From Chrysochromulina tobinii (Eukaryota; Haptophyta; Prymnesiales; Chrysochromulinaceae), in NCBI GenBank assembly GCA_001275005.1, contig JWZX01003213.1, positions 1 through 42,320 on the forward strand: a stretch of DNA of 42,320 nucleotides, written 5' to 3'. Position numbers and translations under genes: made by a program. The stretch's first letter is position 1, and each line of letters opens with the position of its first letter. Below the pieces are notes generated by a model that saw only the letters and a program-made list of their open reading frames with translations, was not told the DNA's origin and searched no databases. Below, piece by piece: positions 17,362-26,759 of the stretch.

Positions 17362-18083
17362 TCAAGGCCCAGCCTTGAACGAGTGCTTGTACGTCATGAT
17401 TCGCATGAACTCGTCCTCGTTCACCTCGCCATCGCCATCGAGATCGGCCTTGTTGATCATCTCCTGCAGCTCTTCATCGGTCATGTTCTCGCCGAGCTCG
17501 CGCGCCACACGCTTCAGATTGCGGAACGAGATCTTGCCCGTCTCGTCATCGTCGAAGAGCTTGAAGACGCGTCGAATCTCCTCCGGCGAGTCACGGTCGC
17601 CCATCTTGCCTGTCATCATCTCCACAAATTCCTCAAAGTCAATCGTGCCTGAGAGCGGGCGCGCCACGTCCGTGCTCAGCTTTCCAGACGCACCCTTCTA
17701 CCGCAGGAATGCCATCTCCAGAAGCGCAAGAAGCGTGCCAGGGTCTTCGCTAGGGTGCCAACACGCCTAATGCAGCAGCGCACAGCAAGCGGCACAGAGG
17801 GCGGGCGCAGCGCACCGGAGCCGTCCAAGTCGATGTCGGCGATCATTTTGCGCACCTTCTCCTTCTTTGAGTCGAAGCCGAGCGCACGGAGCGCCACCTG
17901 CAGCTCCTTGGTGTCGATGGTGCCGGAGCCATCCGTGTCAAAGAGGTCGAATGCTTCACGCAGCTCCTGCATCTGCCACTCCGGGATTCCTGGCCGTGCT
18001 GCGACCGCGCCGCCCGCCTTCTTGGCTGAGGCCGGCGCGCGCACCATCGGCGATGCCTTCTTACCGTGCGGTTGAGAGTCCAT
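17362..18083 (-). CDS. CETN: Centrin (EF-hand basal-body/centriole protein)
   Basis: Two exons, 18083-17816 and 17648-17362, give 184 residues. Centrins are Ca2+-binding proteins of basal bodies, flagellar roots and spindle poles. Four EF-hands are seen: [24 protein letters not shown] (split by the intron), [12 protein letters not shown] and [12 protein letters not shown]. The third has Asn instead of Glu at loop position 12, as is common in centrins (KISFKNLKRVAKELGEN-type). The basic N-terminal extension (about 40 residues with KKASP and SAKKAGG) is typical. The C-terminus (YKHSFKAGP) differs from the usual KKTSLF-like end. The start is ATG 18083, since the upstream frame is non-homologous. 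Confidence 0.93.
17649..17815 (-). other. Intron (167 bp) in centrin gene
   Basis: Minus strand GTGCGC...CCGCTCTCAG, phase 1. It restores the second EF-hand loop [12 protein letters not shown] exactly, so both sites are well supported. CTGAG lies about 30 nt from the 3' end. Confidence 0.92.
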
Positions 18084-18425
18084 GGTGGCTGGAGCCTGCT
18101 GCGCAACGAAGCACAGAGATGGGCGATCAGGCAGAGCAAGAGCGGAGACTGCTGAGCAGGCTACTGGCGCCGACACACGGGATAGGCGTGGCGTGCACGT
18201 CATCGGCATGGTCAAGGGTCAGGCAAGCCGCATGCGCCATGAAGTGTGTTGCCGTCCGGCGCGGCGCGCGCAGAGCCGTCGGCACCTTAGTCACCCGCCA
18301 AGTGGTTTTTCGACCGGTGCAAGATGTGTGAACGTACCAGACCGCCTGGTGTACAGTCTGTGAAACGCTAGACGCGGGCCTTCCACCCAAGAAACGTTTA
18401 CGCGAACTCACACACCGAGTGCGGC

Positions 18426-18857
18426 TCATGCCCTAACCGTGCCCGTGTAGCATGGGAGAGCGCATGACGACGCACGCTGACACTCGTACTGTACGCTGCA
18501 TACGAGCCATACAGCTTGACAACCTTGGTGGGCAGCGCGGGCCAGAGCTCGTCGACCGCCGCCAGAAAGCGACGATGCCGTCCGGGCCGCTCGGCGCTCG
18601 CATGCAGAGAGCGCCGAATGGCGACGCAGTGTCCGGAGCTCGCAGAAGGAGACCGTGGTGGGCGGAACGCCCCAGCGTTGCATCTCGCGCGGCATCTGGC
18701 GCACGGGCTTCCACAGCGGCGGCCGGTTGCGCGCGTATGCACTCAGCGCATCACGATTGAACACGATCGATTCGGCGCGTACGTTGGCTGAGCGCATCGA
18801 CTGTACCAGCCGCAGCTGTGCGCGGCACGCCGCAGACAGCGTCGCGTCCACATTCAT
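18426..18857 (-). pseudogene. PPR-like remnant
   Basis: The minus-strand frame gives two weak pentatricopeptide-like units: AESIVFNRDALSAYARN...KPVRQMPREMQRWGV, then PPTTVSF and HSALSACERR. The AL/SA-Y/C-A-R pattern with a following EMxRxGVxPxTVSF is typical of algal PPR proteins, which bind organelle RNA. However, a different frame looks more protein-like downstream (FLAAVDELWPALPTKVVKLYGS, about 18485-18570). The array has only one or two units and no clear start or end. A decayed gene or a poorly assembled one fits best. Confidence is low. Confidence 0.3.
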
Positions 18858-19162
18858 CTTGGGGACGGGCGAGGGGAAGGCGACGCTCGGCGCCTGGGTC
18901 TAGCCCTAGTGCGCTGCCGTGCCCCGGTAGTCCACTGATCGGCCTCAGCCCCGCTGGTCGTCACCTGGACGTCTTGACACCTATGCACGAGGAGGCGAGC
19001 CGCGCGTGCATAGTCATGGGAACGGGCGTGGGGAAGACGACGCTCGGCGCCGGGGTCTAGCGCGTCGCCGTGCCCGTCGCTGGACGGGGACGGAATTCGC
19101 ACCGCTCCTGTTGCCCTAGCGCGTTGAAGTGCCCCGAGTCTCAACCGGTCGTCCTCAGCATC
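18851..19162. repeat. Degenerate tandem duplication, ~158-bp offset
   Basis: The block starting CATTCATCTTGGGGACGGGC (18851) recurs as CATAGTCATGGGAACGGGCG (19009). Both continue with GGGAAG-CGACGCTCGGCGC. The following block GCCCTAGTGCGCTGCCGTGC (18903) recurs at 19113 in diverged form. On the minus strand the first pair encodes related peptides (APSVAFPSPVP and APSVVFPTPVP), so exon-like units may have been duplicated. Confidence 0.55.
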
Positions 19163-19562
19163 AAAATCGTTGCAAGAATCGTTGTGCGCGGCACGCCGCA
19201 GGCACATGACGCCGCATCGCGTGCTCGTCGTTCAAAGTAGAAGACCCCTCAGGATGGCGATGGGGCATACGTCGGGCGCGCTGCGGTCGCGTAATTTCGC
19301 GTCTTCGGCCCGGGGCCTGCGTCCGGACGGCAAAAGCGCCTCGATGAGTGGGTGGAGAGGATGTGCTTAGGAAAAAACAATCGAACGTCCCAGGCTGTCT
19401 TGGGTGGTAGCGGTTGATGCGCAGTTTCTATTTCCGCTGCTGTACTGACACAAAACCGACCCGGGGGCCGAATTCGAGGACGCCCGCGACCACGCCCATG
19501 CATCTGAAACAGTTTATTCGCGGTGCAGAGCAGTCCACCCCGAGCAGCGCGTCGACGTGAAC

Positions 19563-21374
19563 ATGGACGATGTCTCGACACCGCCGCCAAAATCATTAGG
19601 CCGCAGCCCCGGCAGCAAGAAAACTCGCGTCGCGCCGGCGCCGCCGCCAAACAGCGGCGCTTCGCCCTCTCTGCGCAAGTCATCGTCATCGGCGGCAGTG
19701 CTGAAACGCTCGGCGTGGGGCACTCCAGATTCGTCAAGGCCACCACGCCCATCCACGGCCCCGACGCCGGACGCCTTCACATACGATCTCGGGCTCAGCA
19801 ACTCGTACGATCCCGGGCTCGGCGAGGTGCAGATGGGCGTTGCGCATCTCGTCCTCGATAAGAAGAGATTGGAGCAGCAGCTCTTCCAGACCGAGGAGGA
19901 TCTGCGAAAGGCGAACAAGCGCATCGATCAACACGTGCTCCAGATCAAGACGCTGCAGGGGCGTCAGACGGCGGTCCGTGTGGGCAGCGCGGAGGCGTCA
20001 CTCAAGGGCGAGTCATGGAGCATCGCCGACGTGAAGCGATTTACGTCGGTGCCCAAGAGCAAAGCCGAATTCACTTCGGATGTGCTGCGCGAGCTGCTCG
20101 ACCAGGCGCTGCTGGGTACGACGCGCCGGGTGCTCGAGGCCGTGCAAGAAGGCGTCGCCGCACGCGCCGAGTCGGTGAGCGCCGAGGGCGAGGGTGAGGA
20201 GAGCATAGAGAAAGTGCTCGCCAAGTGCAAGGGACTGACGGCGGACGTAGAGTACGCGGTGCGGCAGGCGGTCCTTGGCATACTCAATCGCGGCAACCGG
20301 CTGGCCAAGAGGCTGCGCACCGCGCTGCACATGCTCGAGGCGGCGGCGACTGCCGCGCAAGACGTGCACGCGAGCGACCTACGCCAGGTCACGACACGCC
20401 TGGTGGCCGTACGGGACGCGCAAACGGCGATGGTGCTGAACGACCTGGCAAAGACTGAGCACGAGGGGCACAACTCGATCCGCGGGCTGCACTCGAGGAT
20501 CTTCGAAAAGGATCGCATCATCCAGCAGCGCGATGCCGAGATCGTGCGCCTTGGTACCGAGCTCGAGCATATGATCGAGCTCCTCAAGGAGGAGAAGCGG
20601 CAGCGCGCCGTCGACAGCCAGGACCTGCGTTGCTGCCTGCGCGTGGTGCAGCGCGAGATTCCGATGATCGAACGCGAGGTGAACCTAGCGCAGCGCGACC
20701 GCAAGATCAACCCCATCGCCCTTGCGCGCGACCTCGCCATCGAGGAGAAGGAGCGCGAGGATGAGCGGCGCGCGCTCCAGCAGCGCTTCGAGCGGCAGGC
20801 AAAGGAGCATGCGGCCAAGATTGTCGAGTATGAGAGGCGGCTCATGGCGATGCGTGCCGACGCGCGCGCGACGCTCGAGGCGATGAACGGCCGGCTCAAG
20901 ACGCTCATGAGCGAGAACGTGGCGCTTGAGGCGCAGCACGAGGAGGACCTCGCCGTCGCCGAGAATGCACACGAGAGGGAGCGTAGTTTCCTGAATAGGA
21001 AGGCCGAGAAGCTGCACTCGCAGGTACGCGCACTGAAGGCATCCACGACCCGCGGGCGAGCGCTCTTTTACTGGTCCTCGATGAAGAAGACCTTTCTCGC
21101 CAATCCAAAGGTGGCGGACCACTTCCTCGCCTCGGGAGAGAAGTGGAGTGGACCAGCTAGCGACCTGATCAGCGACCGGCTCAAGGATGAGCTCGGGCGA
21201 GATGAGGCTCTCGACGGTGCGCTCGAGCAGGCGGCGCGAGTCCGAATTGGGGAGCGCGTGCTGCTCGCCGAGGCGGCTGGGGAGGAGTGGCTCGCCGAGG
21301 AGTGGCGCACCCCGCTCAAATCTGGCATCCCCGGTGCACACGGCGATCCGGCTGGCCGTGCACTCGTTCGCTAG
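19563..21374 (+). CDS. Long coiled-coil protein, probably cytoskeletal or flagellar
   Basis: 603 residues from ATG 19563 (MDDVSTPPPKSLGRSPGSKK). Residues 1-75 are Ser/Pro-rich and disordered. The rest is almost entirely charged helix with heptad character: DKKRLEQQLFQTEEDLRKAN (about 98-117), EKDRIIQQRDAEIVRLGTEL, EEKEREDERRALQQRFERQ, and so on. A short less-charged segment near the end (RALFYWSSMKKTFLANPK) may be a small folded motif. There is no catalytic signature, membrane segment or targeting peptide. Such proteins often belong to basal bodies, axonemes or cytoskeletal linkers, and the centrin gene is a neighbour, but linkage is not evidence in this genome. I do not recognise a named family. 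Confidence 0.75.
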   Translation: MDDVSTPPPKSLGRSPGSKKTRVAPAPPPNSGASPSLRKSSSSAAVLKRSAWGTPDSSRPPRPSTAPTPDAFTYDLGLSNSYDPGLGEVQMGVAHLVLDKKRLEQQLFQTEEDLRKANKRIDQHVLQIKTLQGRQTAVRVGSAEASLKGESWSIADVKRFTSVPKSKAEFTSDVLRELLDQALLGTTRRVLEAVQEGVAARAESVSAEGEGEESIEKVLAKCKGLTADVEYAVRQAVLGILNRGNRLAKRLRTALHMLEAAATAAQDVHASDLRQVTTRLVAVRDAQTAMVLNDLAKTEHEGHNSIRGLHSRIFEKDRIIQQRDAEIVRLGTELEHMIELLKEEKRQRAVDSQDLRCCLRVVQREIPMIEREVNLAQRDRKINPIALARDLAIEEKEREDERRALQQRFERQAKEHAAKIVEYERRLMAMRADARATLEAMNGRLKTLMSENVALEAQHEEDLAVAENAHERERSFLNRKAEKLHSQVRALKASTTRGRALFYWSSMKKTFLANPKVADHFLASGEKWSGPASDLISDRLKDELGRDEALDGALEQAARVRIGERVLLAEAAGEEWLAEEWRTPLKSGIPGAHGDPAGRALVR

Positions 21375-22110
21375 GATTCGCTAGCAGTAGCTTTTAGAAG
21401 CCCACAGGCCGGGACGGCGGAACTCCCCCTGTGGGTGAGGATTGAGCAGATGAGAGTGTGGTCTGGAGATACAAAAGAGGCATGGCGATGGCGCCGCCAC
21501 ACAGCCACCGCCCACCCGATACCGCGACGGTAACATACCCGGAATTCAGAATTACGCAAGGTGTGTACGTAAAGTACGAGAGGGGTAGCGGGCTCCGTCG
21601 CGTCCTCCGTGCGATCTGTATGGCGGCGCCTGCGGTTGTGCGTTATCCGATCCGTTTTATGCTTTACCATCTTTTAACGAAGCCGAAGGACCGTGGCGAG
21701 GGGGGGCCGTGCGAGCGTGCGTGCCCACGGTGCCGGAGTCACTGCGGGTTAATCTCATTTCTCACGAGTCACGTTCACGGTCCGTGCCGCCCCCGCGGCG
21801 GTGCGGTGCGCGAAAGGCGGATCGGCGATCGCGCCGGTTCGCAATAGGTTCGCAATTCAGGTTTCGGCCCGGGCTGCGAGGTCGCGGCCCGAGTCCGATT
21901 GCGTAGCCCGTAGGCGAGGGTAAGAGTTAAGAGCGATCAACGACAGCGTACAGCGTGCGGCATGTAAAGCCGTCGTTGCCGACAATATGTGCGCGCTCGT
22001 AACGTGCTGTGTGTGCTGCTCAGGCCACGAGGTCAGCTCGCCGAGCTTGCTGCTCAGGCTACGAGGGGGCCGCCGCACGCTCCGCTGGGCTACCTTGGCC
22101 GCAAGCAACA
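21375..22110. other. Intergenic between convergent coiled-coil and glycosyltransferase genes
   Basis: 736 bp without a recognisable gene or RNA. Frames on both strands lack domains. The right part is the 3' flank of the minus-strand glycosyltransferase. Confidence 0.45.
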
Positions 22111-25011
22111 CTAGTGCTGTGCTGCCGCCTTCTTGGCCGCCTTGATCGAGCGCACCTTGCAATCAGTGGCAATCAGTGGCAATCAGTGGCAATCAGTGGC
22201 AATCAGTGGCAATCAGTGGCAATCAGTGGCAATTTTCGCACGCACGAGGACGACGTTGCTATCACCGCATCGCGTGGAGACGCCCATGCCGCCCTCGATC
22301 ATGCGCACATTGTGCTTCGAGCCCACGAAGTCCGCAAAGATGGCTGTCTGTGAGTGCAATCCCCACTTGCCCTGGCCCCACGGTGTCTCGAGAATGCCCC
22401 CCTCTTTAAAGGACATGTCGCCCACGCCGCCCCACGCGTAAGGCGAGTTGTGGATGAGCTGCTCGGCAAGCTCGCCCTCGCCGCCGACCTCGCTGCCGCG
22501 CGTGCACGGGAGCTCCTCGACGTCGCCGCCGGACGCCTTCGTAGAGTCTGCGAGCGGCATCTGCCTGAGCTCCATGAACTTGTCGTCGAGGTAGGCGGCG
22601 AGCACGGCTCTCATGCGCGATTCGGCGTCGGCGTGGTAGTTGATCTGCACGGCCACGGGCTTCATGCCCGGGTTTGCGCGCAACGTCCGAAAGACGGTTT
22701 TAGAGTTGGCGAAGCATAGGTAGTTCATCACGCGGAGCACGGCGCCAACCGAGGCGTACTCGTGGTGCGAGGGCAGCCATAGCTCGTGCAAGAACGCGAG
22801 TCGCTCCGCCTCAATGACCTGCTGCGCGCTCGCGTCTGCGGCCAGCTTCGCGCGCGTCTGGCCGCCCGTGCTGTCGGCGCCAAGCAGCTGCACGACCATG
22901 CGCGCCATGAGCGTGACAGCTTCATTCGTGGGCGAGGCGTACAGAAATCCGGGCTCGTAGGCGACGATACGGGAGCCGTGACAGTAGCGTGTAAAGCCCA
23001 TCGACGGGTCGTCGAGCACATGGTTGTACCCGTACGCCGAGCCGTCATCCCAACCCGACGACATGGCCTCGACATCAGCGTCGCGGTAGAGAGCCTGGAA
23101 AGGGTTCGAGAGGAAGACGGTCGTGGGCGCCGCGACGAGCACGCCGAAACCCTGGCTCAAGAGCCGGCTGAGCAGCCTGTAGCGCGCCACGGCCACGTCG
23201 CGCGCGCCGCCGCTCGCCGCCTTGAGCTCCGCGCTCACATACGTCGCGCCGCCGCCGCCAGAGCTCGAAGCGAGTGGCGGTGCGTCCTCGCCGATCTTCT
23301 CGTGCGTCGCTTCGTCGCCCACGATGAGAAGCAAGTTGGCAATGCCCGAGCGCTTCGCAGACGTGAGGAGCAATCGCACCTCACCAGCGTGCTCCGTGTC
23401 GGGCACGACCACCACTAGCAGCTCGGGCGGCCCCGTCTTAGCGCCCGCTGGGCGCACGGCGACCGCGAGCGCGGCGCGGCACACGCCGTCGGTTGGCGCG
23501 CATGGAGCGAGCGGGCGCGTGTGCAGCGTGATCGAGAGGCCATGCTTTGACTTCTTTGGCGAACAGCCGCCCTCAGCCGGTGAGGACGCGACCGCGGCGT
23601 CGTGCGTATTCGCGCCTGAGACGAAGCCGTCGTTGATCATATGGAGAAAGTCCTTCTCGAGAACGGGTGCGGGCACGGTGAAGCCCTGCTCGCTTGGGTC
23701 TGGCCGGTTGAGCGCGTCGGTCTGGCCGAGGTGCCACCGGTCGTACACGGCAGCCATGCGCGGCGGCTTCGGCTGGTGGTAGTTGGCATGCACCACGACG
23801 GGCTTGTGCTCGGCGAAGCGCGGCTCCGTTCGAACGCGTCGGAAGATGGTCTTCGAGTTGGCGAAGCACCAATGGTTGAGCGCGCGCTTGGTGATGCCGC
23901 CCGCCAGGTGCGAGTCGCGTGCGGGGCGCGACATCTCCTCGCCGAACGCAGATTGATCCCACGTGTCCTCGGTCTCCATCCGGTACTTGAGGATGTCCAT
24001 CATCCGGAGGGATGCATGCGTCGCGCGAGCGTACCAGAGGCCCGAGTTCCACGCGGTGATGCGCATCGCCGGTCGGAAGCGGCCGGTAGCGCCCATGGAC
24101 GGGTCATCGAGCTTCTCCGTCCAGCCGTACGCCGAGCCGTCGTCCCAACCGTCCGTAGTGCCCTCGATGTCCGAGTCCTTATGCAGCGAAAGGAAGGGAT
24201 TCTGTATGTACACGACGTCGATGTCGCTCATGAGCACCGAGCATCCGATCGACAGGAACTCCTTGACGTACCCAAACTTTTGGGCCGAGATTTTGTGCGA
24301 GCCAGCCGCAGAGGTCGTGCGCTTCCAAAAGGCGACGCCTTTGCTCTCAAGCCATTGCGGCAGTTGATTGTCGATTGCGATGATCATGATGTTGGAGATC
24401 TTGGCTCGCCGGTTGGCCTCGACCCACTTCTCGAGCTGATTGATGATCCCCGAGTTGCACACGGCCACGAGGAGCTCGCGCTCGATGGCCGTCTTCTTCA
24501 CGACAGCGCAAAGGTCCTTTCGGTCGCCCACGTCGCAATTCTGCGGCCATTCGGTTGCCGACGGCGGCACGATGTAGTCGAGTGGCCGCGTCGGTCGCGC
24601 CACCTTGGGCGGCACGCAAGCGAGCTCAGTGCCCGCCGTCGGATACGGGTCCCGAAAGGTTGCCGCGGCGCTTTCCATGGACGCCAGCGAGGGCAAACTG
24701 CTGGCAGCTGCAGTGCCCGCAGGCTGGTCGGACTCCTTCTCGTCCACGGCGGCCTTGGCCTTCACTGGAACAGTGGCGCTCGTCTCGCCCTCCTCCTCCT
24801 CCTCCTCCACTGCCTCATCTTCATCCTCTGTTTCTTCTGCTCGCAGCGCATGCTTTGAGGCACGGTTGGTGCCTCCTGGCTTGTGCAGCGTTGGCGGCAC
24901 GATGCGAGACGTACTGTGCAACTGGGTGCTCATCGCAAACAGGTAGTGCGACAAGAGCATCAGCGCGCCGGTCAAGATGATGAGGCATGTGAGCGGTCGC
25001 ATGCGAGGCAT
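22111..25011 (-). CDS. Type II membrane protein with two nucleotide-sugar transferase domains, second lacking DxD
   Basis: Exons 25011-22246 and 22155-22111 give 936 residues. A signal anchor (LTCLIILTGALMLLSHYLFAM, about 7-27) puts the catalytic part in the Golgi lumen. An acidic linker (EETEDEDEAVEEEEEE) follows. Domain 1 (about 150-420) is of the Nucleotid_trans/GT77-like type: LMSDIDVVYIQNPF with DID at 263-265, DSDIEGTTDGWDDGSAYG, LDDPSMG, AWNSGLWYARAT. Domain 2 (about 500-780) repeats the pattern (YRDADVEAMSSGWDDGSAYG, LDDPSMG), but the metal-binding DxD is APT (about 628-630), so it is probably non-catalytic. The last exon encodes VRSIKAAKKAAAQH. It is separated by an intron filled with tandem repeats; without splicing the frame stops inside the repeat. 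The related double-domain gene at 36337 lies on the other strand. The sugar and acceptor are unknown; arabinosyl or galactosyl transfer would be typical of relatives. Confidence 0.8.
22156..22245 (-). other. Intron (90 bp) made mostly of a 10-bp tandem repeat
   Basis: On the minus strand: GTGCGTGCGAAAATT (15 nt), seven GCCACTGATT units (70 nt), then GCAAG. Phase 0, joining GDSNVVL to VRSIKAAKKAAAQH. The donor GTGCGT matches the commonest donor in this window. Confidence 0.7.
22161..22230. repeat. Seven perfect copies of a 10-bp unit
   Basis: AATCAGTGGC repeated seven times without mismatch on the plus strand, flanked by partial units. It lies inside the terminal intron of the minus-strand glycosyltransferase. 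Every sense-strand unit contains CTGAT. Confidence 0.97.
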
Positions 25012-25715
25012 GACGCTGTCGGCACAGCGGCAGTGCACCGCGAAGGCCAGAAAACACAATGGAAAGCGTGAAAGCTGACTTTCTCACGTCCGTTCACAGC
25101 GACAACGCGAGAAAAATGAAGGGGGGGAAGTGCACGCACTTACACGTGAGTCATTCCATCATCTCTCCCTTGTTCCTCCTTATGACAAAATATGATTGAG
25201 ATCATCTTCAAGAATCAAGTTTAATCAAGTCAAGTCTAGTCTAGTCTTGTCTAGTCTATGCGATCTCTACTAGTACTCTGTCTAGATGGCAAAATGGCCA
25301 CTATCCGGTTAACCCGGATGGCGCTGGTCCGCTGGAGCCAGCTAGGAGCCAGCCGGATACGACGAACATGAACCTTAGCAGGAAGCTTGTCTTCAAACTT
25401 GACTCAATCCTCAATGACAGACCGGAGCGACTCTGTGAGCGCGCCGACACCGTCACCCTCAGCGGTCACAGCTCCCGGCTCCAGCTGTGTGGACGCGGCG
25501 CATCGCGCGTTCGGCGCCGCACTTAAGTCTTAACGCCGCACACCGCCACACCCGCGCCGTAACGTCAACCCTCAACCGAAAATCAACATAATTTCGCGAA
25601 CGTGCGCGGTCGGTCGACTCGCCCGTAGAGGGTGTACGCAGTCCGGACTAGCGACTACAGCATGCGGATTGCGGATCGCGTTACCAAGTACTGTGCCGCC
25701 CTGTGCCGTTTACCT
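25012..25715. other. Intergenic, with a CAAGT/CTAGT short repeat
   Basis: No gene seen. An irregular 5-bp-period run (TCAAGTCAAGTCTAGTCTAG-like) spans about 25207-25258. A related GTCAA run occurs at 34536-34567. A near-palindromic CCGGTTAACCCGG lies at about 25306-25318. The gap holds the promoter of the glycosyltransferase and the 3' flank of the lumen protein. Confidence 0.5.
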
Positions 25716-26363
25716 TTACCTCACCAAACGATACACCTTCTCCAAGGCGTCCCGTGCGTCCAAAATTTGATCCCTCGCCGCGTCCAGGTTGGGCGTCGAT
25801 GGTCTCTCGCCGCGCTTGAAAGTCGTCTGTGCCGAGAAATCGCTCGAACCGGCGCGCGCCGCCGCGTCCGCGCCTGAGAGAGAGTTCTGAAATTTCTCGC
25901 TTTCGCCGAGGAAGGTCTCAAATTCGTCTTCAGCGACGCGCGCGACGAGCGCGGGTGTTTCGAGGACCTTATCGATGCCGCTCAGAGGGCTCTTGTCGGC
26001 GCCAATGGCTTCACGCACTAATCGCCCGGTCGCCTTGCACATGGTGACCATGGTTTCGCTCTTCGATGTCTGCGTCGCCGCCTTGAGCAAGGCCTCCTTG
26101 TTTGCAGTCTCGAGCAGCTCGCGTCGAATTTCGCCGTAGTTGCAATCTGTAGTCAGCTCAGCCCATCTTGCCACCACGTCATCCAGCACCGCGAGGCCAG
26201 CCTCAATCTTTTGCACGGAGATCATTCCGGGATCGGCTGCGCTGGCCGTCCTGGATATGCGTGTGACTGCTGTCGTCGCCAAGGCGGCGCACACGACGCG
26301 TCGGCTCACGCTAGGAGATGACGTGTGTAGAGCATGTAGAAGGATCATCATGAACATGAACAT
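25716..26363 (-). CDS. Predicted thylakoid-lumen protein, function unknown
   Basis: 215 residues from ATG 26363. The N-terminus reads as a three-part plastid targeting signal: an ER signal peptide (MFMFMMILLHALHT), a short Ser-rich stretch, then a twin-Arg plus hydrophobic segment (SRRVVCAALATTAV...) ending in ASA-ADP, a typical thylakoid processing site. The mature part is helical and acidic: CNYGEIRRELLETANKEALL, TGRLVREAIGADKSPLSGID, and EDEFETFLGESEKFQNSL. I recall similar proteins in complex-plastid algae, sometimes compared with PsbQ-like helical bundles, but cannot assign a function. A non-ATG extension upstream is unlikely. Confidence 0.65.
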   Translation of the reverse strand: MFMFMMILLHALHTSSPSVSRRVVCAALATTAVTRISRTASAADPGMISVQKIEAGLAVLDDVVARWAELTTDCNYGEIRRELLETANKEALLKAATQTSKSETMVTMCKATGRLVREAIGADKSPLSGIDKVLETPALVARVAEDEFETFLGESEKFQNSLSGADAAARAGSSDFSAQTTFKRGERPSTPNLDAARDQILDARDALEKVYRLVR

Positions 26364-26759
26364 GTTCCCCTGTGTAGTGTTCGCGGACCTTCGGGAGCGT
26401 GTCTGTCCTTCATGTGCCACACATGACCGGTATACGAAAACGCGGAAAACGTTTCGAATTCTTCACGGTTGCCCCCCCTGAAACATATTTACCGCTCAAA
26501 CGAAACCGGGCGCCTAGTGGGAGGCGCGGCATGCCGCGCGCGCGGATTTCTCAATTGTTTTCGTGCATTGATAATTTTGCACGTCGCCCCGCCGTCGCCC
26601 CCCGTGAGCCGTCAGCCGAGTAAGAGCCGTGTGAAGGTAACCGCCCCCCGTGTGAAGGTAACCGCATCCGTATGTACGCCGGTCCTGTGTCTTGGGTGTC
26701 GAATTACAACCATTGGCTGTGAAGCTGTCAACGCTCCTCTCCATAAGCGCAGCAAGCGG
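26364..26759. other. Intergenic upstream of the lumen protein gene
   Basis: No coding signal. CCGTGTGAAGGTAACCG is duplicated at about 26628-26644 and 26648-26664. The CCAAT-box-like 13-mer lies on the minus strand at 26711-26723. Confidence 0.45.
26711..26723 (-). promoter_or_regulatory. CCAAT-box-like element, minus strand
   Basis: The minus strand reads TTCACAGCCAATG, identical to the copy at 1349-1361. It is about 350 bp upstream of the lumen-protein start on the same strand. Confidence 0.3.

Larger units (their letters stand above)
18084..19562. other. 1.5-kb gap with degenerate repeats and PPR-like remnant
   Basis: No intact gene. It includes a PPR-like stretch on the minus strand (18426-18857), a degenerate tandem duplication (18851-19162), and TGCGGCGTGCCGCGCACA-like words repeated near 18820 and 19190. 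The remainder shows no recognisable feature. Confidence 0.5.

Noticed and set aside
22161-22230. CRISPR-like array
   Set aside because: Contiguous 10-bp units without spacers in a eukaryotic gene; a tandem repeat, as is 35390-35491.
23641-24858. 405-codon plus-strand frame opposite the first glycosyltransferase
   Set aside because: Antisense of conserved domain 1; composition is Arg/Val/Leu-rich with no motif.
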